From: Symbiodinium natans
Taxonomy: Eukaryota > Sar > Dinophyceae > Suessiales > Symbiodiniaceae
Direction: 5' to 3'
Assembly: GCA_905221605.1 (NCBI GenBank)
Contig: CAJNDS010002590.1
Coordinates: 745,918 to 809,917 of the forward strand
DNA: 64,000 bases
The notes beneath the pieces are model-generated. The model ran no database searches. It worked only from the letters and a program-made list of their open reading frames with translations, and was not told where the DNA came from. Below, one piece after another: positions 56,195-63,740 of the stretch (its first letter is position 1; every line of letters starts with the position of its first letter). Position numbers and translations under genes: made by a program.

Positions 56195-56833
56195 ATGCCA
56201 CGAAATAAAATAGACTATTCTAATACTCATTTTTATAAGATTGTAAGCAAAGACCTAGATTTAAAAGATTTCTACATAGGACACACTACTGATTTCAAGA
56301 CAAGAAAGAACTGTCATAAAAGAGTTTGTAATAATCCTAACGATAGAAATCACAATTTACCCATATATCAGTTTATAAGAGACAACAAAGGATGGGAGAA
56401 TTTTGATATGATATTAATTGAAAAGCAATGTTTAAACGATGCGTTAGAAGCAACCAAAAGAGAAAGAGAACTTATTGAAGAATTAAAACCAAGTCTAAAC
56501 AGAGTAATTCCATTTAGAACTAAAGAGGAGAAAAAGGATATTAAACAACAATGGACTACTAACAACTGGGAGAGCGTACGAGAATACAAGCATAACTGGC
56601 ATAATGAAAACAAAGAAAGGATAAGCGTCAATAAGAAAGAGAAATACATACAAAACAGAGAAGAACAACTCACCAGAAGCAAAAAGTATTATCAAGATAA
56701 CATTGAAGAAAGAAGGCAAACACGCAATCGCCTATGTAATTGCATTTGTGGTGATACTTACACTTATGCTAACCGAGCACGACACGAACGAACAAAAAAA
56801 CACCAAGAATATTTAGAATCTTTAGATGATTAA
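56195..56833 (+). CDS. GIY-YIG endonuclease with C-terminal zinc finger (viral)
   Basis: 212 residues. The GIY-YIG core is at the N-terminus: HFYKIVSKD (first strand), DFYIGHTTDFKTRKNCH with the catalytic Arg and His, and the metal-binding glutamate in RERELIEELKPSLNR. A lysine/asparagine-rich helix follows and the protein ends with CNCICGDTYTYANRARHERT then KKHQEYL, a C2H2-like finger. Such enzymes nick or cut DNA and may serve in homing, recombination or repair. It is 33 bp downstream of the ATPase on the same strand and its stop is inside the hairpin at 56825. Confidence 0.85.
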   Translation: MPRNKIDYSNTHFYKIVSKDLDLKDFYIGHTTDFKTRKNCHKRVCNNPNDRNHNLPIYQFIRDNKGWENFDMILIEKQCLNDALEATKRERELIEELKPSLNRVIPFRTKEEKKDIKQQWTTNNWESVREYKHNWHNENKERISVNKKEKYIQNREEQLTRSKKYYQDNIEERRQTRNRLCNCICGDTYTYANRARHERTKKHQEYLESLDD

Positions 56834-56861
56834 TAATATCAAAACAATATTATTAATCATC
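56825..56861. terminator. bidirectional hairpin spanning both stop codons
   Basis: Perfect 15-bp arms GATGATTAATAATAT and ATATTATTAATCATC with a 7-base loop. The left arm contains the TAA of the nuclease gene and the right arm ends in the TGA of the convergent 56860 gene. Confidence 0.7.
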
Positions 56862-57075
56862 AGAATAATGAGAAACTACAACAGTTAAACGGTAAGCATT
56901 TAGAAGAAGTACCGCAATATCCTTTGTTTTTGTTTTTCAACTGTTCTATTTCATCTTCTAACTTTTGTATTTTATCTGTTAAATCTTGGATAGTGTTAAA
57001 TATAATTAAGTCTCCCTTTATCTTTTCTAATTGTTCATTGAGTTTCTTTTCTATTTGTTCATCAATATTAACCAT
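56860..57075 (-). CDS. small coiled-coil protein (viral)
   Basis: 71 residues: MVNIDEQIEKKLNEQLEKIK and IQDLTDKIQKLEDEIEQLKN form a long heptad helix, followed by a cysteine-containing tail (GYCGTSSKCLPFNCC). Possibly a structural or scaffold component. It sits directly downstream of the fibre gene with 20 bp between, in which the shared promoter motif lies. Confidence 0.6.
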   Translation of the reverse strand: MVNIDEQIEKKLNEQLEKIKGDLIIFNTIQDLTDKIQKLEDEIEQLKNKNKGYCGTSSKCLPFNCCSFSLF

Positions 57076-57100
57076 TATATATTATTATTTAGATTTTAAT
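57076..57100 (-). promoter_or_regulatory. conserved promoter-like motif before the 57075 start
   Basis: Sense AAAATCTAAATAATAATATATA ends at the ATG; the fibre gene's stop codon (57096-57098) lies at its upstream edge. Confidence 0.6.
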
Positions 57101-59537
57101 GTTTACTTTTCGTTTTTGCTTTTGCCTTTGCTTTTGGTGATGCTTCACCTTTTAGTTTCTTAACTTCCTTTTCTAAATCTTCTACTTGCTTTTGTAATTG
57201 TTGCACACAACCCCAAAGCACAACTGCTGTTTTATTATATGCTAATAATTTCATACCATCATCATTATAATATACGATGTTGTCCCATTCAGAGGGCATT
57301 TTAGCGTCTTTTATATCATCTGCTATAAATCCAATATGACTTTTTTTGTCTTCATCATTAATAAAATTATATGTTTTCGGCTTGATATATTTGACTGCTT
57401 TATAACATTCTTTAATATTTGCTTCCTTAACATTTTCTTTTAATTTAGAGTCTGATGTTTCAGTTAAAGCAACGCATGTTAAATTTCCTCCAATATCAGC
57501 GTTATTAGTTGTAGTAAAGAAACCATAAACATCAACACCTGTGTTTGTCGCATCTAATCTTGATAAATTATTATTGCTTAATCTAATAAATCCATCATCG
57601 TCTGGGTTATTAATTAATACTCTTTGTTGTCCTGACACATCAGTGTTAGTAATTTCTAGTTGTCCAACTAAAGTTACTTTTCCTTCAGTTAGTTGAATTT
57701 CTGGTGTGCTTCCTATAGTTCCGATAATAAAATTAATAGCTCTGTCAGTGTCTCCATTTCTTATATCTAAATCATAATCGCTACCGTTCAGTGTCTCCTT
57801 TATTGATGAGGAATGTTGAAAAAATAGCTCACCCCACACATCTAAATCTGATTCTGCTGTTATTCTTCCTATACTGTTAAAAGTCTGGTTATTTGTAACT
57901 GCTCTGTTTATTGTAATTCCGTTAGTGTCGTTTAGTTGTAGTGCTATAGTCCCTGTAGTTGGGTCGGTTGTTCTGTCAGACTGTAATGAAAAATTAATTT
58001 CTTCTGTTGATATTACATTTAAACTATTATTAACGTCCGCTCGTTGAAATATTCTTCCATCAGTGCTTAATAACTGTTGCCCTAAAAATGTTGCGTCATT
58101 TTCTACTCTTGTTTCATTAAAATTACTTATACCGCCTACTGTTAAATGATATGAAAAATTATACTGTCTCCCTATTCCCACTGTTGCTGTTGTTTGACTT
58201 CCTATTCTTAAACGATAATCACCTCCTGTGTCGTGTAAAATCATTTCCGTTCCATTTGCTGGATTACTTGGGTTCATACATCTAAAATTTCTGTTCCTGA
58301 ATTCAAAAACTCCTTGAGTGTCTCTAACTCTTAAATTATAATTAGCATCTCCACTATTTCTGAACATATCTATACCTGCTGTTGGTAATTGAATATCTCC
58401 TGTGTTATTTGTTAAATCTATATTATTATCTACTCTTAAATTTTGTCTAATAATAGCACTATCAACAACATCTAATGTATAACCACCTGTTAATGTTTCT
58501 ACTCCTGTATCTACTAATATTGAATGCGTTTTAACATATTCATTAGCATTATTATTTAAATTTAATATTCTTCCAGTATCACCAACGGAATTATAACAGT
58601 CAATACTATCATTATTAAAAGTAATGTAATTATCAGTATTTCTAACTGTAAATGATAAATTAGCATCTGCTGTATTTTCTACCACTAGCCCGCCAGTTGG
58701 TACTGCTATTTTACCACTCATTTTATAACCTGCATTATTATTAGATAAATCAAGTTGTTTAATAGCATCATCTGATGTATTATTACAAAATATTTTATCT
58801 CCTTGTAAAGTTATATAACTTGTAGCGTTTTTAAATTCTGCTAATACTTTATCACCTCCTCCTGTTTGGTTGCTAAATAATAATCCTGCTACTGGCGATA
58901 TATTTATGGTTGAATTATTTAATGTTAATCCGCTATGAATAACAGTTGGGGCGGAACAATCAATGATAGGATTGGCACTAAATCTATCAGTAAAATCTGA
59001 TTTTGGAACTCGTAAATCTAATAAATTATCAATTTCTGTATCTGTGTATCCACCAGAACCAGCCCCCGCTAGCTCACCCTTATTATAATAATTGGTTGCC
59101 AGTTGTGTGTTGGTTTGGAAATTAGTTGATAAATTTGTATCAATCTCACTTTTATTATAATAATTAATCCCTAATTGTGCATTGGTTTGGTAATTAGTAG
59201 ATAAATTGGTGTCTATTTGTGTTGATGTATAATAATTACTGAACGTTGAATCAATCTCTGTTTTATTATAAAAATTAGTGGCTAGTGCAGTGTTAGTTTG
59301 ATAATTGTTAGTTAAATCAGTATTAATGGCATTAATATTATTAAAGTTTTGCAATTGCTTGGTGTTCAGAATGTCAATTGCATCGGTGTTTGCTTGTATA
59401 TCTGCAGAGTTCGCAGTGTTTATGCTTGTTAGTTCTGCCTTGGTGGCATACGTATCCGATATTTCACTAACGCCTGTTGAAGACGATAAATAAAACTTGT
59501 CTGCATAAATTGATGTAAGATTGTTTAATGAAGCCAT
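57096..59537 (-). CDS. fibre protein with S74 intramolecular chaperone (viral)
   Basis: 813 residues. The first 200 contain tandem units of the type YYNKSEIDTNLSTNYQTNTQ, as in phage tail fibres, forming a trimeric stalk. The middle is beta-rich with repeated shapes such as LSFTVRNTDNYITFNNDSID and YNLRVRDTQGVFEFRN. The C-terminus is a peptidase S74 chaperone: TSDSKLKENVKEA with the Ser-Lys self-cleavage pair, KPKTYNFIN and KSHIGFIADDI, then a coiled coil and a lysine-rich tail. In phages this domain trimerises the fibre and then cuts itself off. Here it likely makes the host-attachment fibre. Only single ATGG-context start; frame intact. Confidence 0.8.
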   Translation of the reverse strand: MASLNNLTSIYADKFYLSSSTGVSEISDTYATKAELTSINTANSADIQANTDAIDILNTKQLQNFNNINAINTDLTNNYQTNTALATNFYNKTEIDSTFSNYYTSTQIDTNLSTNYQTNAQLGINYYNKSEIDTNLSTNFQTNTQLATNYYNKGELAGAGSGGYTDTEIDNLLDLRVPKSDFTDRFSANPIIDCSAPTVIHSGLTLNNSTINISPVAGLLFSNQTGGGDKVLAEFKNATSYITLQGDKIFCNNTSDDAIKQLDLSNNNAGYKMSGKIAVPTGGLVVENTADANLSFTVRNTDNYITFNNDSIDCYNSVGDTGRILNLNNNANEYVKTHSILVDTGVETLTGGYTLDVVDSAIIRQNLRVDNNIDLTNNTGDIQLPTAGIDMFRNSGDANYNLRVRDTQGVFEFRNRNFRCMNPSNPANGTEMILHDTGGDYRLRIGSQTTATVGIGRQYNFSYHLTVGGISNFNETRVENDATFLGQQLLSTDGRIFQRADVNNSLNVISTEEINFSLQSDRTTDPTTGTIALQLNDTNGITINRAVTNNQTFNSIGRITAESDLDVWGELFFQHSSSIKETLNGSDYDLDIRNGDTDRAINFIIGTIGSTPEIQLTEGKVTLVGQLEITNTDVSGQQRVLINNPDDDGFIRLSNNNLSRLDATNTGVDVYGFFTTTNNADIGGNLTCVALTETSDSKLKENVKEANIKECYKAVKYIKPKTYNFINDEDKKSHIGFIADDIKDAKMPSEWDNIVYYNDDGMKLLAYNKTAVVLWGCVQQLQKQVEDLEKEVKKLKGEASPKAKAKAKTKSKH

Positions 59538-59597
59538 TATAAATATTAATACGTGAGAAATTAATATTTATATTGAATTAATCTTTCCATAAACTTC

Positions 59598-61064
59598 TTA
59601 GTCAAGAACTGTTGAGGCACTTTCACTTAGCTCAAATATATGTTCTGACACGGCTGTTATGAAAACTCTTTCAATTCCTAATGCAAAATTTGCGTTAGCT
59701 CCTTTGATTTTAAACGTGATTAAGCTTCCCATTTTCGTGTTAGTTCCTGTAAAATTCATATCTGGTTGCTTGTCAAAGTTAATTCCTCCAATAAATTTAT
59801 CATTAGCGTATCTATAAATGTCAATTGAAAAGCCATCGTAATAAGGGCTCATTACATTAACCGCCCGACGAAGGAAATACATAAATTCACTAATGCTAGA
59901 AATTTCTTGTTCGGGGAATTTTTTGTTAGCTATCTGTATTTGTGCTGAAATTTGTTTGTCGGAATCAATGACACCTTCTAAATTATCAATAGTTACCGCC
60001 ATAGGGTGGAAAAAGTAGTTCCACCTCTTCCTGTCATAATTACCTGCTGTGCTATCATTATCAATATTACTGTTGCTGAAGGTGAAGAACATCTGAGACA
60101 AACGAGTTGAAGATTTAACGATATTCATATTAATTTCTGTGTTTCCTGCTGTGAAGGTTTGTGAAAATGAATGATAAGCCGGATAAACCATACGAAGCCT
60201 ACCCCCTTTCAATAAATGTGAAACTATGTTATTGTTAACGGTATTGTCCACCTGTATCAATTCACATCTTAAAATAGCATTCTGAATAGCCCAACTTGTG
60301 GTAGTATTGCGCGTTGTAAAATATAAGCCGGTTTCATCGTCTTCTGCTTGTGTTCCTGCTACTGTTGCTGAAGGTCGGACGACTGGTTCGCCTGCATCTG
60401 AAACAATTTCAAAAATAAATTCAAGTGGACAATATCTGATTGGTGGATAATATCCAGATTGAACAAATCCACAAACGGGCTTGTGTCCCATTCTTACGAA
60501 CTTACCCTGTTCAATTCCGGTAGTATTAATTCGCGTTAGTTTTGGCACAACGACGCCTCGATTATTTGCTCCTGTTGTTGCTGTTGCACTATGACTTTCA
60601 ATGTTATAAGCAAACAATCTATTAATTCTACTGTCATATCTTGTCAGACAACCTTCTTGAATATCGTCTAAATTTCTGACTTCTTCGCTTTTGAACGATT
60701 TCATTTCTTCGCACACTTGGTTGTAATTGTCAATGTCGTTTAACTGTTGTCCTGCCCCATTACATCTGTATCTTGTGAAAAATGCGTGGCTCTCACCTAA
60801 AGGGCGTAAATATTGTCCGGCAGTGGTGGATGTGTTAACAACATCAAAAAACAAACAAACGCTGGATAAATCAATATAATTATTGTCTTCGCCTGTGATT
60901 ACAAACTTTAAATATTTATTTCCATTTGAGGAACTAAAGATGTTTCCAGATACACTGGGGAAGTGAACTTGTTTTCTATCAGTGATATACGCGGCTGATT
61001 CAGGAAGTCCAAATTGAAGGGAGTTAATCATATTATCGTTTGATTCTGCTAAAACTAAATCCAT
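59598..61064 (-). CDS. major capsid protein, double jelly roll
   Basis: 488 residues starting MDLVLAESNDNMINSLQFGL; a longer frame to 61187 is rejected because the promoter motif lies directly before this ATG. Features of Polinton-like capsid proteins are present: strands KYLKFVITGEDNNYIDLSSV and CLFFDVVN early, HAFFTRYRCNGAGQQLNDID, a central AILRCELIQVDN, YPAYHSFSQTFTAGNTEINM and SRLSQ-like TRLSQMFFTFSN, and late IDIYRYANDKFIGG. Length and order fit two consecutive jelly rolls that trimerise into capsomers. No nearby protease was found that would process it. Family assignment rests on pattern recognition. Confidence 0.75.
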   Translation of the reverse strand: MDLVLAESNDNMINSLQFGLPESAAYITDRKQVHFPSVSGNIFSSSNGNKYLKFVITGEDNNYIDLSSVCLFFDVVNTSTTAGQYLRPLGESHAFFTRYRCNGAGQQLNDIDNYNQVCEEMKSFKSEEVRNLDDIQEGCLTRYDSRINRLFAYNIESHSATATTGANNRGVVVPKLTRINTTGIEQGKFVRMGHKPVCGFVQSGYYPPIRYCPLEFIFEIVSDAGEPVVRPSATVAGTQAEDDETGLYFTTRNTTTSWAIQNAILRCELIQVDNTVNNNIVSHLLKGGRLRMVYPAYHSFSQTFTAGNTEINMNIVKSSTRLSQMFFTFSNSNIDNDSTAGNYDRKRWNYFFHPMAVTIDNLEGVIDSDKQISAQIQIANKKFPEQEISSISEFMYFLRRAVNVMSPYYDGFSIDIYRYANDKFIGGINFDKQPDMNFTGTNTKMGSLITFKIKGANANFALGIERVFITAVSEHIFELSESASTVLD

Positions 61065-61090
61065 GTTATATATATTATTTAGATTTTTTA
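61065..61090 (-). promoter_or_regulatory. conserved promoter-like motif before the major capsid gene
   Basis: Sense AAAAAATCTAAATAATATAT then ATAAC and ATG. The stop codon of the upstream gene (61075-61077) is inside the motif. Confidence 0.6.
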
Positions 61091-61314
61091 TTATTACTAT
61101 ATCTTTTATGGCTATCCAAGTGTTTATTATGTTTACTCTGCTTGTCATTTGGTGGTAATATTGTAGTCTCTTCGTGTTTCTCAACAATCTCTCTTATGGT
61201 TTCATATCCTGAATGACTCAACTTTTTGTTCAACTTGGTTTTGAATTGTAGACTCTCAGATGGCTTACCTACTCTATTAGGTTCTTTTATATGTTTTGGT
61301 TTATTAAACATCAT
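61075..61314 (-). CDS. small basic protein (viral), unknown
   Basis: 79 residues from MMFNKPKHIKEPNRVGKPSE to HKRYSNNKKSK. The ATG at 61314 is preferred over the one at 61380 because it follows an AT-rich leader and does not overlap the lipase-like gene. Strongly basic and rich in Lys, His and Asn; possibly a virion DNA-binding protein (inference). Its last codons form part of the capsid gene's promoter motif. Confidence 0.55.
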   Translation of the reverse strand: MMFNKPKHIKEPNRVGKPSESLQFKTKLNKKLSHSGYETIREIVEKHEETTILPPNDKQSKHNKHLDSHKRYSNNKKSK

Positions 61315-61333
61315 ATTAATTATACTGATATTT

Positions 61334-61873
61334 TTATACTTCGCCTGCTGGTAAAGACTCATCAATACCATCAAATGCACTCATGTCATGATTTTTTAAT
61401 GGACTGAGTGAGTCTGTATATACATTTACAGCACCGCCATCAAAAGCACTAACGACATCTCCAACTTTTCTAAATCTTTTGTGTTGTTCTGTATTTGGCT
61501 TAAATCCCATACTGAAGGTGGGGCTGTTATAGGTTCGTGTCTTCAAATTCCTGTCTGGAAAATCTTTCGCCAGCTGTAAGGCTACGACCCCTGCCTGACT
61601 ATGTCCCACCACTGTGTCTATTTGAGGATTATCTTTTAACACATGTTCTGCTTGTAAGTATCTCTCCATATCACGGACTCCACCCAAAACACCAAATGGT
61701 AACTTCGTGAGATTTTCAAGCCAGTTAGTAGCACTCACCGTTCCACCGATATACATCTTGTTTCCCTTAACATAAATTTTATTGTCTTTATCGTAAGCCA
61801 TCTTAATGCCCTGCGAGTTTGAAATCTTGTTGTTATCGTCAAGCATCTTGTTTAACTGTTGTTCTATTTTCAT
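61334..61873 (-). CDS. lipase-like alpha/beta hydrolase (viral)
   Basis: 179 residues. The nucleophile elbow is GHSQAG in IDTVVGHSQAGVVALQLAKD at about residues 88-107, followed by TYNSPTFS, an aspartate candidate in RKVGDVVSAFD, and a histidine candidate in SPLKNHDMSAFDG, giving the Ser-Asp-His order of class 3 lipases. Lipases occur in several Polinton-like viruses; a role in breaching host membranes during entry is inference. The protein is short and lacks a signal peptide. It shares a 48-bp divergent promoter with the penton-like gene. Confidence 0.65.
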   Translation of the reverse strand: MKIEQQLNKMLDDNNKISNSQGIKMAYDKDNKIYVKGNKMYIGGTVSATNWLENLTKLPFGVLGGVRDMERYLQAEHVLKDNPQIDTVVGHSQAGVVALQLAKDFPDRNLKTRTYNSPTFSMGFKPNTEQHKRFRKVGDVVSAFDGGAVNVYTDSLSPLKNHDMSAFDGIDESLPAGEV

Positions 61874-61921
61874 TATATAAATAAGATTATAAAAAATATT
61901 TTGTCAGTAATATATATTATT
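61874..61921. promoter_or_regulatory. divergent promoter region, lipase-like and penton-like genes
   Basis: 48 bp, AT-rich, with TATATAAATAAG toward the lipase and GTAATATATATTATT toward the penton start. Confidence 0.5.
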
Positions 61922-62791
61922 ATGAGTTCTAGACCATTAACTTATAAAAAAGTGTACGTCAATTCCAAATACAGAGTTTCCGACAGTAGGTCAACGTCGG
62001 ATTTCAAAATAGAATTACAGGACACCTTTGAAATACCCGAAAATACCATTATGCAAGTGCACGAGGTGGCTATACCTAATGCTTGGTATTCCATCAACAC
62101 AAACAACCAGAACCTGTACTTTAGACATCAAATATTGCCACCAGCTACACCACAAGGAATAACATACAGAAGAATAGAAATACCCGTAGGAAACTACACC
62201 GCACCAGAACTAGCCACAGCAATACAAACACAACTAAACACCTTCTTTGACAGTGGGGGTCGGACTGATTCATATTCTGCTACATACGACACCTTAACAA
62301 ATAAGATAATAATATCGTCTAATTATAGCGAAGTTGTATTCATACCCTTGACTGATGCAGATGTGCCACCTGTTGCTGGTTCGTTCTCTAACAGCGTTGA
62401 CATTAATAACCTCAACTCAATAAACGATGTGTTAGGTTTCACTACAACAGTTGGTGACGCATTCACTTCGTCTGCCCCTTGGACAACTGGTTTCATTAAC
62501 TTATTGACTTATCCTGATGTTTACATTTCCTGTCCAGAGTTATCAAATAATAATTTCCACAGTCCATCTGCATTTTCAAACGCGGTGATTAAAAAGATAC
62601 CTGTAAACGCTCCCTTTGCTGGGGTTATTAGCGACAGTTATGGAATAACAGAATATGATTATATAAATGTATCCAAAAGAAACATCAAAAGGTTGACATT
62701 CAGAATAACGGATGGGGCGGGGAACGTTATAGATTTAAACAACGTCCATATTACATTTAGTCTCCTCTTTCATAATCGCGATATGGACTGA
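61922..62791 (+). CDS. minor capsid (penton-like) protein
   Basis: 289 residues starting MSSRPLTYKKVYVNSKYRVS; an upstream ATG at 61859 is rejected as it overlaps the divergent gene. Shape typical of the Polinton-like penton: N-terminal STSDFKIELQDTFEIPENTI, then MQVHEVAIPNAWYSINTNNQ and LYFRHQ, a long middle with YTAPELATAIQTQLN (a motif widespread in this protein family), and a final beta block LTFRITDGAGN with FSLLFHNRDMD. It would form the pentameric vertices of the capsid with a single jelly roll. Neighbours on both sides are structural genes. Confidence 0.75.
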   Translation: MSSRPLTYKKVYVNSKYRVSDSRSTSDFKIELQDTFEIPENTIMQVHEVAIPNAWYSINTNNQNLYFRHQILPPATPQGITYRRIEIPVGNYTAPELATAIQTQLNTFFDSGGRTDSYSATYDTLTNKIIISSNYSEVVFIPLTDADVPPVAGSFSNSVDINNLNSINDVLGFTTTVGDAFTSSAPWTTGFINLLTYPDVYISCPELSNNNFHSPSAFSNAVIKKIPVNAPFAGVISDSYGITEYDYINVSKRNIKRLTFRITDGAGNVIDLNNVHITFSLLFHNRDMD

Positions 62792-62824
62792 AATTAAATG
62801 GAAAATATATAGAATATTATATAT

Positions 62825-63367
62825 ATGAGTGAAGAAAACAATGAAATGGCAACCGTTGATGAAACTCCTAAAACAGAAGAGACTAAAAGCACCGAAGATA
62901 AACTAACACCTGAACCAAACGAGGAAACCAAGTCAGAACCTCCAAAACCTACCAGAGTGAAAATCACAGAGGTAGCAAAACAAAAAACCGAGTGCAATGA
63001 CTGTCACAAGACACTTTCAATGAAGACGCTAAGGTATTCTCACCCTGAGAAATGTGAAGGTAAACCGAGCGACATAACAACCAAGCCTGTTAGAAAGAAC
63101 AACGTGAAACCAAAAGTAAAGGCTGTACCATTAAAGACCCAACATGTAGAAGAAGTGGAACAAGTTGCTAAAGCACCACCGCCTGTGTCAAAGTCAATGC
63201 CCCCACCACCGCCTCCAAATATGAATCCTTATGACAATTTAACTCAAGCGCAACTCATTCAATTACAAATGAGAACTATGAACCAAGAAATACTTAAAAG
63301 AAGACAAGAAAAAGCCAACATGTTGTCAAAGGCAATGTTTCAACCAAAAAGCAAAAAATCTAGGTAA
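62825..63367 (+). CDS. conserved viral protein with C2HC-like zinc motif
   Basis: 180 residues. Acidic Thr/Glu-rich N-terminus; then TECNDCHKTLSMKTLRYSHP with EKCEG, a C-x2-C, H, C cluster likely to bind zinc; a basic linker; a proline run (PPPPPPNMNPYD) and a terminal helix LIQLQMRTMNQEILKRRQEK. I recall similar CxxC-KTL-YSH proteins beside capsid genes in algal viruses, function unknown. The last codons (KKSR) and stop lie in the promoter motif of the next gene. Confidence 0.65.
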   Translation: MSEENNEMATVDETPKTEETKSTEDKLTPEPNEETKSEPPKPTRVKITEVAKQKTECNDCHKTLSMKTLRYSHPEKCEGKPSDITTKPVRKNNVKPKVKAVPLKTQHVEEVEQVAKAPPPVSKSMPPPPPPNMNPYDNLTQAQLIQLQMRTMNQEILKRRQEKANMLSKAMFQPKSKKSR

Positions 63368-63380
63368 ATAATATATAGAT
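63354..63380 (+). promoter_or_regulatory. conserved promoter-like motif before the 63381 start
   Basis: AAAAAATCTAGGTAAATAAT followed by ATATAGAT and ATGG; it includes the upstream gene's stop at 63365-63367. Confidence 0.6.
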
Positions 63381-63722
63381 ATGGTACTTTACAATAAATA
63401 CAAGTTCAGACAACAAAAGAAACAACACAAGAGAAAGTCATTAGACAACCCAGTTGTCAATGAAGCATCGGAGTTAAACTTCCACAAGCCTAATATTGAT
63501 TACTTACTTAATCTAAAAAAGGAAATGGACGCTCGCGAGGCGAGGGTAGCGAGTCTAGCATTGAAACGTAGACTGTTAGAGGGACAACACAAGTCAAACT
63601 ATGAGATGGAGATAAATAGACTCAAATCGGAAATGCACAATCCAAGGATTCCCGAGACTTCACTGGAGCACATGCGGAACAGAGTCAACCAATTGGAAAA
63701 ATTAAGTTCTGCAATTTTCTAA
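63381..63722 (+). CDS. basic coiled-coil protein (viral), unknown
   Basis: 113 residues: strongly basic start MVLYNKYKFRQQKKQHKRKS, then IDYLLNLKKEMDAREARVAS and a long helix to NRVNQLEKLSS. No family recognised. The basic lead and helix would suit a packaged DNA-binding or scaffold protein (inference). It belongs to a co-directional run from 61922 to the right edge. Confidence 0.6.
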   Translation: MVLYNKYKFRQQKKQHKRKSLDNPVVNEASELNFHKPNIDYLLNLKKEMDAREARVASLALKRRLLEGQHKSNYEMEINRLKSEMHNPRIPETSLEHMRNRVNQLEKLSSAIF

Positions 63723-63740
63723 ATAAACATATAAGTTATA
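63718..63740 (+). promoter_or_regulatory. conserved promoter-like motif before the 63741 start
   Basis: TTCTAAATAAACATATAAG then TTATA and ATGG. The stop codon of the preceding gene (63720-63722) is inside it. Confidence 0.5.

Noticed and set aside
57096-59537. Prophage origin of the insertion, suggested by the phage-like fibre
   Set aside because: The capsid, penton and ATPase are of the eukaryotic Polinton-like type and the gene neighbourhood is viral-eukaryotic; no phage head or tail genes occur.
61065-61187. Longer start for the major capsid protein
   Set aside because: The 41 extra residues overlap the promoter motif and the preceding gene; the ATG at 61064 has the same context as other viral starts.
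61859-61921. Longer start for the penton-like protein
   Set aside because: The added residues are AT-driven hydrophobics overlapping the divergent lipase-like gene.
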